Translations under genes and position numbers: made by a program | In this document: positions 22,066 through 34,697 of the stretch, one piece after another | Layout: every line of letters starts with the position of its first letter | Numbering within the stretch: the stretch's first letter is position 1 | The notes under the pieces: generated by a model | What the model was told of the DNA's origin: nothing | Seen by the model: the letters and a program-made list of their open reading frames with translations, nothing else | Database searches by the model: none | Assembly (NCBI GenBank): GCA_034008185.1 | Contig: CM067107.1 | Coordinates: 186,001-250,000 of the forward strand | DNA from: Gorsachius magnificus | Taxonomy: Eukaryota; Chordata; Aves; Pelecaniformes; Ardeidae | Direction: 5' to 3' | Length of the DNA stretch: 64,000 nucleotides

Positions 22066-22429
22066 AAAAAAAATAAAATAAATGCAAACCCGCCATCCAC
22101 TAACCCCTGGGGAACAAACCAGGGGCTGGGCTTTGTCCTGATTCTACCAAAAGCCTCTGTGGCTCCGGGGGCTACAAGAAATGTGGGCTATGCAAAGCGT
22201 CGTGTGGAGCAGGAGCTCTGCAAAGCTTCTGCACGGCCCCGAGCTGTGATGACCCTCCTGAAACTCCTGTCCTGGACTGGAGGGTCTGGACAGCCTTAGA
22301 TCCATCGCTCCATCCACAGCTGGAGATGGAGCCACTGGATAGAGGGGAATTGGTGGGACCGGAGAGACCATGTCCCAGGGACAACCTAGAAAAGGAATTG
22401 AGGGAAGGGGGATTCCCAATCTCAACAAT

Positions 22430-23465
22430 TATTGAGGGTAGTGGTCAATGGCTCGATGTCCGGATGGAGACTGGTGACCAGAGATGTCTCTCAGGGGTCC
22501 ATACTGGGACCGGTGCTGTTTAATATCATCATCAATGACTTAGAGAGCAAGATTGAGTGCACCCTCTGCCAGTTTGCAGATGACCCCAAGCTGAGTGCTG
22601 TGGTTGACATGCCAGAGGGACAGGATGGCATCCAGAGAGACCTGGCCAGGCTGGAGAGGTGGGGTCATGGGAACCTCATGAGGTCCAACAAGGCCAAGGG
22701 CAAGGTCCTGCCCCTGGGTGGGGGCAACCCCCGGGATCCATCCAGGGATGAGGGGATGGAGAGCAGCCCTGCCAAGAGGGACTGGGGGGGACTGGGGGAT
22801 GAAAAGCAGGCCATGAGGTGCCCATGGGCACTGGCAGCCCAGAAGGCCCAACCCTCCCCTGGGCTGCATCCCCAGCAGCGCGGCCAGCGGCCAGGGAGGG
22901 GATTGTGCCCCTCTGCTCCGCTCTGGGGAGACCTCCCCTGGAGCCCTGCGTCCAGCTCGGGAGCCCTCAGCACAAGGAGGACATGGACCTGTTGGAGCGG
23001 GGCCAGAGGAGGGCGACCAAAATGCTGCGAGGGCTGGAGCCCCTCTGCTCCGGGGCCGGGCTGGGAGAGTTGGGGGTGTTCAGCCTGGAGAAGAGAAGGT
23101 TCAGGGCAGAGCTGAGTGCGGCCTTGCAGGGCTTCCAGGGGGCCCAGAGGAAAGACGGGGACAATCTTTTTAGCAGGGCCGGCTGTGACAGGACAAGGGG
23201 GGATGGTTTTAAACCCAACCAGGGCAGGTTTAGACTGGAGCTGAGGAAGAACTTCTTGACCCTGAGGGTGGTGAAACCCTGGCAGGGGTTGCCCAGAGGG
23301 GGGTGGAGGCCCCATCCCTGGGAACATCGAAGGCCAGGTTGGACGGGGCTGTGGGCAACCTGATCTGGCTGGAGATGGCCGTGCTCCTGCAGGGGGGTTG
23401 GGCTGGGTGACCTCTAGGGGTCCCTTCCAACCCAAACCATTCCATGATTCAATGATTCTGTGATG
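22430..23465 (+). mobile_element. CR1 LINE fragment between genes B and C
   Basis: Starts with VVNGSMSGWRLVTRDVSQGS and LFNIIINDLESKIECTLCQF, in an open frame from 22432 to 23115, and runs to a full 3' tail near 23465. It is one of the longest CR1 copies here. Confidence 0.92.
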
Positions 23466-24412
23466 TTGGGCTTTTTTTTTGGGATTATTGAACAGCCACA
23501 GGGGTTGGGATGAAGAGCTGTCAAGTCCTTGGCCCGTCCCCAAAAGGAGATGCCTTGGAAAGCACACGAAAGCAGGGCAAGTATGACTATGGACCCAGGA
23601 GCTTCATTTAAGCTGCACAAATGGCTAATTAACAAATTAAAGCATTGTAATAAGAGGCACGGAGGGACTCGGTGTTTGGCTCTGTCCTCTCATTAACCCT
23701 CTTGGGCAGTTCCAGTGATTTGATCCTTCTCCTTTCCGGGCTGGATAATCCCAATCTCTCCCCATCCCTCCTGGGCTTCAGTTTGGTGGCCTGACACGGT
23801 CTGCCTTGTACTGGGAAGCCCCAAACTGGTCCCTGTACCCAGAGATGGCCTCACACGTGCTGATGGAGGGGAGCAATCCCTCTGCTCCCCACTCTAGCTA
23901 ATGCAGCCCCGTAGGGGATTGATATCGTTAGCGCATGGTCCTACCATGGACAATGCATGGACAACTCTGATGCATGGACAACTTGTCACCCCCAAGCCCC
24001 CAAAGTCCCGTTCCATGGTTGCTCCTGGTGCAAGAGGATGTCCTGTCCCGAGGTTCAGGAGATTTCTCCCCAGCCACTTCTCCAGCCCGTCCCGGTCCTG
24101 CCGAAGAGCAGCCCTGCCCCTCCAGCCTCCTATCTGCTAACTCACATCTGGCTCGGAACGTCGGCTGAACCGAAACCAGCCGGGAGGCTGGCAGGAGGCG
24201 AGGAGGAACCATCAGGCATGCTTGCCCCTCTTCTTGCTCCTCTTTAAGCCTCCCGTGCTGCTGGTTCCTGGCTTTTGGGCTGGGGGTGTGGGGGGTCGAT
24301 TTCCACCCCCTTTGCAACGAGAAAAGAAAGACGAGGAGGAAGAACGTCTTCCTCTTCCTCCTGCCAAGCAGAGCTCATTTAATCCCACCCTGGAGGCAGG
24401 TTGGGAAGAGTC
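23466..24412. other. Intergenic region upstream of gene C
   Basis: No recognised gene. It has tandem-like words around 23935-23985 (ATGGACAA repeated). It should contain the promoter and 5' untranslated region of gene C, but no core element can be fixed by eye. Confidence 0.5.
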
Positions 24413-27400
24413 ATGGCTACCCAGAGCCCGGCGGAAAGCCTGCACGGTGAAGCCTCTTGCTCCATCTGCCTGGGGTATTTCCAAGACCCCGTCTCCATCC
24501 ACTGCGGCCACAACTTCTGCCGGGTGTGCATCACCCGCTGCTGGGACGGGCTGGAGGCGCACTTCTCCTGCCCGCAGTGCAGGCAGGTGGCTTCGCACAA
24601 GAGTTTCCGGCCCAGCAGGGAGCTGGCGAATATCGCCGAGATCGCCAGGCAGCTGAGCCTGCGGGCGGGGGGCAGAGGAGGAGGAGGAGGAGGAGGAAGA
24701 GGAGGGGAACCGAATTTGTGCGGGCAGCACTGGGAGGCTCTGAAGCTCTTCTGCAAGGAGGACCAGCAGCCCATCTGTGTGGTCTGCGACAGGTCCCAGG
24801 CTCACCGCTTCCACACCGTCGTCCCCGTCGAAGAAGCTGCCCAGGAATATAAGGTAAAGCCCCGGGGTGGGGATGTGCTTGCACCTCCTGAAAACCAACA
24901 AAAAAATCCCTTTCCAGGGGTGAAGCATGGCTCTTCAGGTGCATCCGCTCTCCCTGCACCTCTGTGGGCTCTTTGGGCGCCGCTTACCCGCGTGGTTCCT
25001 GTTTTCATTTTATTACACGGATGCTTTTTTTTTTTTTCCCAATGTTCCTACCAGGTTTTCCCACCCCCACCCCCTCTTTAATTTATTCATCCTTGCCAAA
25101 AGCCTGGGAGAAATTAAAAAATACCTCGTTAGCCTTTTCCCTCTTTGAACTCTGCTGTGAAGTATGGCCCGAGAGTAAATATTTGATACCAGCGAGCGTA
25201 AATATTCAAAACATGGAAAAAAGGCCCAAGAATTCGCTCTTTTTTTTTTTTTTTTTAGGGCCATGCAAACATGATGCAGCGCTGTGCGGTATCAGCAGGG
25301 TGGACCTCCTCACTGCAAGGTCTCACCGATGCCAATGGGGTCGAAAAGCGCCTTAGAGGTGCTAAAGAAATCCGCTGGGGGTTGTTAAAGCCAGAGATAT
25401 TTACCCCAGAGCCACCAATTTTTGGAGGCTCTGCCTGTTTTTTGGGGGGGAAATCTCACTTATCTTGCTCTTACACACTTCCTGGGAACGAGCTCTTGCT
25501 CGCTGGTGGTGTTTTGCTCTTCTGCCGAGTTTTTCCCCAGCCTGGCGGCGAGGGTGGTGTCTCCAGGCTGCCTTTTCTTTGCTCGGCTCTCAGGACGCCG
25601 TAGGTGGCTTTGGGACCTTCGTCCTCCTCCAGCTCCGCTCCTTGTGGAGGAGCCAGCGTTTAGGCAAAGCCTCTCCCCGCCCAAGATGAGGGCAAAAGTG
25701 GTTTTAGGGGAGAAAAAGGTCCAGGAACCTCTTCTCTTTTCCCTCAGGAAGAAATCCAAGGCTGCCTGCAGGCGTTAAAGGAGGAGAGAGAAAAATACCT
25801 GGAAAGCAGAAAAATCGGAGTGAGGAAGAGCTCGTACCTGGTAGGTGCCCTCCAGCAGGAGCCTGGGGGTCCACGGGTCTCTCCCCCCACCCTGGCGTTG
25901 CTGGTGCCTCTTGAGGCCGGCTGGTGCATGGTTGGCCTGCGGAGCATCGTGCCATTTTCTCTGGGCACCGGCCAAGCCCCACTGTTATCTGCTGGGGTTT
26001 CCCATCCGGCAGAGCCTGCAGCGGGGTGATAACGTCGCAGCACCACGGCGAGGGAGCTGGCAGGGCTGACAGCCCCCAGCCTGGCGTAGAGAGATGGGCT
26101 GGAAGGGGGGTTTTCCCGCTCCACCTGCTAAACTCTACAAATCTCCCTCTTATAGAGCTCAGTTGAGGTTGCATCTTCTGGTTCTGCTTCCAGGCCTCCT
26201 GAATAGTCCCTGCCGTGACCCCAATCCCCAGCGAGTCGGTTTGCTGTCAAATTCACCCTTGTATTGTACACCCTTGTATGGATTTGATGGGCAGGCTGTT
26301 GGGTGGGTAAGGAATTGGTTGGATGCATCCAGAGGGGAGTGGTCAATGGCTCGATGTCCGGATGGAGACTGGTGAACAGTGGTGTCCCTCAGGGGTCCAT
26401 ACTGGGATTGGTGCTTTTTAATATCGTCATCAATGACATAGAGAGTGAGATTGAGTGCACCCTCAGCAAGTTTGTGGATGACACCAAACTGAGGGGTGCG
26501 GTTGATACACCAGGGGGATGGGATATCATCCAGATAGACCTGGACAGGCTGGAGAGCTGGGCCTGTGTGAACCTCATGCGGTTCAACAAGGCCAAGGGCA
26601 AGGTCCTGCCCCTGGGTGGGGGCAACCCCTGGGATCCATCCAGGGATTAAGGGATGGAGAGAAGCCCTGCCCAGAGGGACTGGGGGGGACTGGGGGACGA
26701 AAAGCTGGACGTGACCCAGCCATGGGCACTGGCAACCCAGAAGGTCCAACCCTCCCCTGGGCTGCATCCCCAGCAGCGTGGCCAGCATCAAGGGAGGGGA
26801 TTGTGCCCCTCTGCTCCGCTCTGGGGAGACCTCCCCTGGAGCCCTGCGTCCAGCTCGGGAGCCCTCAGTACAAGGAGGACATGGACCTGTTGGAGCGGGG
26901 CCAGAGGGGGGTGACCAAAGTGCTGCAAGGGCTGGAGCCCCTCTGCTCCGGGGCCAGGCTGGGAGAGTTGGGGGTGTTCAGCCTGGAGAAGAGAAGGTTC
27001 AGGGCAGAGCTGAGTGCGGCCTTGCAGGGCTTCCAGGGGGCCCAGAGGAAAGGGGGGGACAAGCTTTTTAGCAGGGCCGGCTGTGACAGGACAAGGGAAG
27101 ATGGTTTTAAACCCAACCAAGGCAGGTTTAGACTGGAGCTGAGGAAGAACTTCTTGACCCTGAGGGTGGTGAAACCCTGGCAGGGGTTTCCCAGAGCGGG
27201 GGTGGAGGCCCCATCCCTGGGAACATCGAAGGCCAGGTTGGACGGGGCTGTGGGCAACCTGATCTGGCTGGAGATGGCCGTGCTCCTGCAGGGGGGTTGG
27301 GCTGGGTGACCTCTAGGGGTCCCTTCCAACCCAAACCATTCCATGATTCTATGACTTCTAGGGGTCTCTTCCAACCCAAAACATACCATGATTCTGTGAT

Positions 27401-30400
27401 TCTATGACTGCGTGGTGCCATGGACATGGTTTCTTGAGACCAACCCGGTGACTCGGAAGCGCTCATCTCTTTTTCTTGAGGGCTGCGGGATTTTTCTGTA
27501 GCCCCCATCTTGCAGAGCTTTACCCCAGGCTCCCGTGGTTCCTTCCCCAAAGGTCCGGGGGTTGTTGCAGCTCCATGGACTGGGCCAGCCTCAGAGCTGT
27601 GACACCAATAGAAACTGGAACGGCTTAAAAATAATCCACGGGAGAAATTTTTGCCAGCGTTCCAGCTGTTGGAGCCGTAGAGAGGCCGTGCCGTGCCTTC
27701 TGCTGCACGGGGAGGGCTCCTGCCCCTCTTTTCTCCTGCCCCTCTTTTATCCCTTTTGCCCTCATCTCTGATCCTGGCAGGAGAAAACCAAAACCGAAGG
27801 GAAGAAGGTGGTCTGTGAATTTGAGCAACTGCACCGATTTTTGAAGGAGCAAGAGCGCCTCCTCCTGGCCCAGCTGGCAGACCTGGACCGGGCCATCACC
27901 AGATTCCAGGAGGAAGCAACGGCAAAGATCTCGGAGGAGATGTCCCACCTCGACACCCTGATCTGGGAGATGGAGGGGAAATTCCAGCAGCCGCCGAGCC
28001 AATTCCTCCAGGTGAGCGCCCAAAGCCTTGGAGCTGGTGGGGGAAGGAGGGAGAGAGCAAATCCGGAGACCTGGGCACCCAAATTCAACCCCATGGGAGC
28101 TCTCTGGTGCCTTCTAGCGTTGCCGCAGGTGGGATCACCGCATGCACAGGGTCCTTCTTTGCTACGAATATATATTTAATGGTTGCTGGAAGGCACCACA
28201 CGTCATTCCTCAACTGTCTCTCCTCTCTCTTCCCACCTTTAGGACATCAGAAGACACCTGAATAGGTGACGTGGTTCCTTCTCACTTCCCCCCCCCCACT
28301 CTGATGCTTGGGAGAGGTCTGGATGCCACCCGGGTGAATCCCGAGGTTGGGGGTTTTGCAACCTCCCTCAATGACGCGTTGTGTTTGGAAACGCCCCTTC
28401 AGTGACAATCTGGGGGGGAAGAAACCGCAGAGGAACAGGGCAGGGAGAAGGAGGGTGGGGTGGGTGGGTTATTTGCTCCTGGATAAGTGTCCTCAGTCCG
28501 TCCCACCGCTTTCTCCTGGGTTATTGAATAAGAACAAAATGAGCGATTGAGTAAATCACACGCGATGGGTTGTGGGGGTTTTGGTTTTTTTGCTCTCTTT
28601 GCAGTTGTGAGATGATGAAGTTCAACCCCCCGGAGACGATTTCCTCCAACCTGGAGAGGAGACTTGAGGAGTTTGTTCAGAGAAACGCCCTCGTGAGGGA
28701 CATGCTGAGGACATGCCAAGGTACTGAGTGGGCTTGGGAGAGGGGGGAACGTTGCCTCACGTGCTCGATATCGAGGGGAAACCGGGTTCCTGCGTGCCGG
28801 CTGCTGATGCAAAACCCATAAACAAATGCAGCTGAAACTTTGAACCAGAGGAGGCCCCCGGCAGATGTTCCCAGGGCAAAAAGAGTTGGGAAGTGGAGAG
28901 GAGAGAAGAGCAAGTTCAGCCAAGGAGCCTCCTCTGAAAAGCAAATTCAGAGCCGCTGGCGTGGTCGTTCCCATCGCTTCCAAGCTGGCGGGACAATTAA
29001 AGTTGGCAGGGGGTACAACGCCAGGGAGGGGGGAGCTACAGTGGGGGGAGAAGGCTGTTGGGGTGGCTCTAGGAGAGGAGTTTCGCTTGGCCAGGAGGTT
29101 CCTCTCCCCCGGCTCTGGGTGTGTTGCATGGCTATCCCAGCATTGCTACCCAACACCAGAGCAAGCCAACCCCGAGCCTTTGTGCCCAGCCGAGCCCTCA
29201 CACCCTCAATATTTCCCCTCCCAAGCCCCCCCACCCCCTTGTGAGTGGTTTTGCCTCCCCTGCCTCCATGCTAAATCTAAGCCCCAGCCAGTTTGTCCGA
29301 GGCGTGGACCTGATCCTGTGAAATCTCTCTCCTCTTTAGATGGCCTGATGTTCAAACTGCAAGAGCCAAGTAAGTTGACGGTAGTGGGTGGGAGCGACCG
29401 GGATTTTGGCTTGCGGAAGAGCTTCCTATGGGGAGGGTGGTGGGGAAAAACCCCAAGGAGAGGAAGGGAAGGGTGAGAGCATCCTGAAGTTCCTGCTGTA
29501 TCCAGGGGCTGAGCTATGGTCCAGTCCTAACAAAGCCCAATGCCCCTCTGGGACCCAAAGAAAAGGAACCCATGAGAACGTTGGCACTTCCCAGTCCCTC
29601 CCCATGGATTTCCCACCAGCCCCTCCCCACGCCTCTGCTCTTCTCCCCCTTCTCCTTCCACCCAGGGGCTTTCTCTGCTGGGGGACCCCAAGGCTGATGC
29701 CAGTCCCAGAGATGCCCATGCCCGCCCCACCCCCCCCGCCCGCAAACTTCCCGAGCTGGGAGAAGCAGGAGAGCGGGGTTGTTTTCAGATGCTGGGAGGA
29801 AAAGAAACATCTCCAGCTTCTCCTGGGGCCAAGCCCTACCTCCAAGACTCTGTTTCTCCCTTGTCCTGCAGCCAATGTGACCCTGGACCCGGCCACAGCT
29901 CACCCCAACATTCACCTCTCTGAGGACCGAAAACAAGTCAGGGGCCAGCTGGTGCCGCAGGACCTCCCGGACAACCCGGAGAGATTTGACTTTGAACCCT
30001 GCGTGCTGGGTTGCGAGGGCTTCACCTCGGGGAGACATTTCTGGGAGGTGGAGGTGGGGCAGGGAGGCGTCTGGGCCCTGGGGGTGGCCCGAGCAGCGGT
30101 CAAGAGGAAGGGACCCATGAGCCTCACCCCCAAGGAGGGGGTGTGGGCGCTGGAGGCTTATCACTCCCTCACCTCCCCCCGTGCCAACCTGCGCCTGAAC
30201 CCCCTTCCCAGGAGGATACGGGTCTCCTTGGACTATGAAGGGGAGCGGGTGGCGTTTTTCAGTGCAGATGATGACAGTTCCATCTTGGTTTACAACAGAG
30301 CCTCCTTCAACGGGGAGAGGGTCTTCCCCTGGTTCAAGATGGGGATGGGGGCTCGTTTGCAAGAAATCACCCAAACCCCACCCTCAGAGAACCAGTCGGT

Positions 30401-30467
30401 GACCGGGCAGCTGATGTCCCCTCTGGACTGGGTGGGATTCAGGTCTCTCCTCCGAATTTATCCTTGA
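24413..30467 (+). CDS. TRIM gene C: RING/B-box/coiled-coil/B30.2 protein with Gly-rich linker
   Basis: Predicted TRIM E3 ligase of 509 aa. Exons: 24413-24853, 25748-25840, 27781-28011, 28243-28265, 28605-28720, 29340-29369, 29872-30467. Exon 2 is 93 nt, one codon shorter than in the paralogues. RING starts at C16 (CSICLGYFQDPVSIHCGHNF). Between RING and B-box there is a Gly/Arg run (about residues 84-98) encoded by a GGA microsatellite. The coiled coil is intact. The SPRY has WEVEVG and LDYE. The C-terminus is about 27 residues longer than in the paralogues (which end near the motif LRLCP). A 38-nt tandem repeat begins at the stop codon. AATAAA occurs at 31037. The ATG at 24413 was chosen to match the paralogues' MA start rather than the upstream in-frame TTG. 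Confidence 0.9.
26280..27410 (+). mobile_element. CR1 LINE fragment, intron 2 of gene C
   Basis: Begins TGGATTTGATGGGCAGGCTG, contains LFNIVINDIESEIECTLSKF and RGLEPLCSG-type blocks, and ends in two successive tail segments (27330-27360 and 27360-27405), suggesting a duplicated terminus. Confidence 0.92.
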
Positions 30468-30568
30468 GATATGTGTCAATGAGACCTTAACGAATCTGTC
30501 CCTGAAGTGTCCGTCAATGAGACCTGAACGAATCTGTCCTTGAGGTGTCTGTCAAAGAGACCTTAATG
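30465..30568. repeat. 38-nt tandem repeat at the 3' end of gene C
   Basis: About 2.8 copies of a unit containing GTGTCAATGAGACCTTAACG; the first copy begins with the TGA stop codon. Confidence 0.85.
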
Positions 30569-33439
30569 GAAGGGCCATCTCCTGTCTGATGCCAGCTGTT
30601 TGCTGTGGTTGCTCAGAGCATCGTACCGAGAGAACTTGCTGCTGCTCCTCTCCCATGTCCGTCTCCATTGGGAGCTTCGGAATGGCACCTGTAGGGCAAG
30701 GATGGGGAGACAGGACACCAGCAGGCAACGGTGAGGAGAAAGGATTGGCCGGTATGAGGCGACGGGGTCAGCACATCAGAAGGAAGGGAACGTTGAGGGG
30801 TTGACCAAGGACGGAGAGCACTCAGGGCTTCCAAATGTGTGGTCTTTTTTGATTTATTTTGCCTTTAATGGACTGAATCCTCCTGTTTATACCTCGTTCT
30901 GAAGTGTTTTCTCTCTGACATCAATCACAAGGCAGATCTGGAGTCTGTTCCACAAAGGGTGGTGGCCTTTCACTACCCACTGGCTTGGTATGGGGAGCTG
31001 GTCTCTATCTCTGCCAAATTTCCAATATTTATTTGAAATAAAAGAGCATTTTGGTTTGTGCTTTCCACTTTCTGCCTCACCGTGGATGCATTACCCCGCG
31101 TTTCTTAGCATTTGGCTCAGCAAGATTAAGAAAAGCCCCGTGGGTCGGGGACACCTCGCTTACCTTCCCACCTTCTCGGGGTGGATCTCCAGGCGTTCAT
31201 GCCCCCTTGGCAGGCAGTAAAGGGAAACCAGCCCACCTGGAATGTAGTTTTCCACACCAGCCTGTTCCTTCCCGTTGGCTCTTCAGGAGGGAGAAGACGG
31301 GATCAGTTGTGCCGGTGGCTCCTGCGGCTGCGCCGGTTAGATGTTCCTCGACTATAAAAGCAGGTGGAGTGGCCGGGCGAAATGCAAATTCTGGCATTTT
31401 CACTTAACTCACCTGCACCGATTCCCTCAAAACCTGCTGGTTTTCTTCCGAGGAAACCCCAAAAGAGGAAGAGGCGTCACCGAAATAACCCCCCCTGTTG
31501 TTGATTATAGAACTGAGAAGAGGAACCAGAAGCGAGAGTGGGAGGGAGCGGGCGATGTCGGGCTCAGAATAACAGCCAAGATATGAATGGGCCTCCCGTG
31601 ATGAAGCCCAACCTCCCCATCCCCACGGCTCCCACCGAGGGCAAACTGAGAGCCGATATTTTGGCGCTGGTCTTTGTCTACGCTGTCACATCTCCCCCTC
31701 CCTCTCCATCCATGCTCCTCAGCCCGGTGCATTGCCGTCACTTGGTCCCATTGCCGCAGCAGGGGATCCATCTGCTTTGCCACATCTCTGACAGTGAGGC
31801 CTATGAGCCGACGTGTGTCACCATGCGTGTTGGGTCCATGTCCCGACACGGATTCAAGCCCAGTTGGGAGAGGCGGAGGAGGATACGGATGGAGAGGCTG
31901 CCAGTGCAGGAAGGACCTGGGTGAATCAGGGTGAATCTTGAGCTGTTCTGCAAGGACGCATTTGGAGGTCCCTGAACCACTTGTGGTCCCACCATGCTCC
32001 TCTCAGAGGCACCTGCTGAGAAACATAAGACACAAACCACCAAATCCTGGTAAAACTCAGTGTTTTCCTGAGAGGCAGAGATGTTTTCCTGACTCCTTCA
32101 GGGCCATGGGTTCCCTCCAATGTCTCTGATCCCCATCCAGCTCTCTCCCAGGTGTCCCTTCAACTCCAGAGATCTGCCATGCAGATGGCTCCACCCCAGC
32201 CAGTTTCCCAGGCTCTGTCGCTGTTTTGAGGGTGCGACTCATTTGCACAACCGTAGGCAACCTCATTTGGAGATGAAAGGAGCTGTGCCCTGGGCTCTGC
32301 CAATGGGCACGGAGGAGCCGCCCTCCTCCAGAGAACAAAGCAGCCCAGCTCAGATGGAGGTGTCTCAGTCACTGGGTCGCACCCACCTCTTGCGTCTGGC
32401 AGGACAGGTCGCCTCCCACCCTGCTCACCCCCAGGCCATGCTTCCCGATTGCAGTAGTGGCGGTTCCCACCCTCCGGCCCCAGGCTCTTCCTGATGGGAA
32501 TAGTTTGCTGGAAATTAGACTTGCTTCCCCAAACCTGGCCAAGTGATTGCAGCTGGGAGTTATCTGGGCTGGTAACCCGTCAGCTGGGTCACGGTGACTC
32601 TGCCTCTAGGCCGCCCAGTTGCTGTGATGCGAAAAATATGGAGCCATGGAGCTTAGCAAAGGAGCAGTGGGTTGGGAATTGCTTAAAAATGTTTCCCCGC
32701 GAGCTCAGAGCCAGGACAGAGCTTCCTGGAAGTCACGTAGTGATGGGCAGCTAGAGGCACATCCCTGGCAGGGCTCCCAAGCACCCCAACGTGTGCCCCT
32801 TGACGCACATTGAGTTGCAACCCCTCTTCCAGCACCACCAAGATTCCAGCTGCACGTTTCCCCTCCCTGTTTTCTTATGCTTTCCCCACCCGTGGTCCCA
32901 CCAAGCCTCAAGAGCTCCTCACCTGGAGGTCTTTTCGCCTCCAGCCTTTTCCTGGGAGGGCTGATGGTTTCGCCTGGTGCCCAGGCCTAAAAGGAGAAGG
33001 AGAAAAGCAGTGAGGTGACAACCCCCAACAGCTCCCCAAGGTGGAAGATCGGCAAAGGAGAAACACGATGCTCCTGGCGGATCAGGCCAAGGGCGTCACC
33101 ACCTCCTGCCCGGGAGACATGGCGCGAAGAGCTGAGGCGCAAGCTCGATGCATCCGTGCCGCAGTTTTATCCAGGACGGGGAAGGAACAGGAAGGGAAAG
33201 ATCCAGCCCCATCAAAGGGAGAAAGCCAACAGGTTTTGTTAGTTGGCTGCGGAGGAAATCCAGGCATTACATTTTCAGAAGGGAAAGAGCGAGGAGGCCT
33301 CTGAGGAAGGACAGCTACCCTGGAGTGCAGAACACTGGAGGATCTGGTAGGTGTCAGGCGCCTGGACCGGGAAGTCCCTGGGTGGTAAAACACCAACTTT
33401 AGGATCATTTCTCTTGACCATTTTTGGTTGCTTTGCACC
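30569..33439. other. 3' region of gene C and spacer
   Basis: Contains a likely polyadenylation signal at 31037. No RING/B-box exon was found although the next TRIM-like module (D) needs one. A candidate coiled-coil exon at 33279-33346 (AG/GT borders, 68 nt) has the wrong length to keep frame and was not accepted. Confidence 0.5.
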
Positions 33440-34365
33440 ACTGCTGGGCTGGTGAGTGCGGGGATACCATGGCACTTGGGAGGCTGCACTGCTGCCCAGC
33501 GGGACCTGGGCAGGCTGGAGAGTTGGGCGGAGAGGAACCCAATGATATTCAACAAGGGCCAAGTGTCGGGTGCTGCCCTTGGGGAGGTCGGACCCCATGC
33601 ACCAGGCAGGGTGGGGGCTGAGCTGCTGGAGAGCAGCTCTGCCCAGAGGGACTGGGGGTCCTGGTGGACAACAAGGTGGCCATGAGCCAGCAGGGTGCCC
33701 TGGTGGCCAAGAAGGCCAAGGGCATCCTGGGGTGCATCAAGAGGAGCGTGGCCAGCAGGGCCAGGGAGGTTCTCCTCCCCCTCTGCTCTGCCCCAGTGAG
33801 ACCCCACCTGGACCACTGGGTCCAGCTCTGGGCTCCTCAGTTCAAGGAGGGTGAGGAGCTACTGGGGAGAGCCCTCAGGAGGGCAACTAGGATGATGGGG
33901 GGACTGGAGCATCTCCCCTACGAGGAAAGGCTGAGGGAGCTGGGCTTGTTCAGCCTGGAGAAGAGAAGGCTGAGAGGGGATCTCATCAACGCCTTTGGGG
34001 TTGGACTAGATGACCTCTAGGGGTCCCTTCCAACCCAAAACATTCTATGATTCTATGAAATATCTCAAGGGTGGGGGTCACCAGGACAGAACCAGGCTCT
34101 TCCCAGTGGTGCCCAGTGACAGGACAAGGGGCCATGGGCACAACCTGAAGCAGAAGAGGTTCCAGTTGGACGTGAGGAAGAACTTGTTGACTTTGAGGGT
34201 GATGGAGCCCTGGCCCAGGCTGCCCAGGGGGGCTGTGGAGTCTCCTTCTCTGGAGATATTCAACCCCCTCGTGGCCTATGTCCTGTGCCCCCTGCTCTGG
34301 GTGAGCCTGATCTCCAGAGGTCCCTTCCAAACCCTGCCATGCTGGGATTCTGGGATTCTGCCCAA
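33440..34365 (+). mobile_element. Composite CR1 LINE
   Basis: Plus-strand copy: [20 protein letters not shown] through [16 protein letters not shown], then an internal CR1 tail (CCAACCCAAAACATTCTATG near 34031-34050), after which the element resumes ([15 protein letters not shown]). Identical junction to 11238-12170. Confidence 0.87.
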
Positions 34366-34697
34366 GTTCATGCAAGTGTGTTTGTGCCTTTTATCAGCAT
34401 CTTTCATCCCAAATCCGTGTCGCTTTTTTTTTGCCTCGAGTTTGATTTTTCCACCCTCCTCCCCCCCCACCCCAAGTTTCTCCAGGAATTCCAGAAAAGT
34501 CAGAAGGGATTTGTGTTCATGGGTGATCTCCTCCAAGAAATGCCTCTCCATGAATTCCTCATGGTATTTCCCATCCCGCTGCTCCTTCCTTTGCACCTTT
34601 AAAAGGGGAGGGCAGGAGCTGAGCCCTGCAGACAGGGCTTAGATTTCAGGCACCTTGCAGGTCCCAGGAGGACCACGAGCTCTTCTTCCTTTTGCAG

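Noticed and set aside
22432..23115. Long open frame with reverse-transcriptase-like motifs as a host gene
   Set aside because: It is CR1 ORF2 sequence, truncated and repeated many times in the window.
33279..33346. Candidate second exon for module D (AG/GT borders)
   Set aside because: Its 68-nt length would shift the frame, and similarity to the paralogous 96-nt exon is not convincing.
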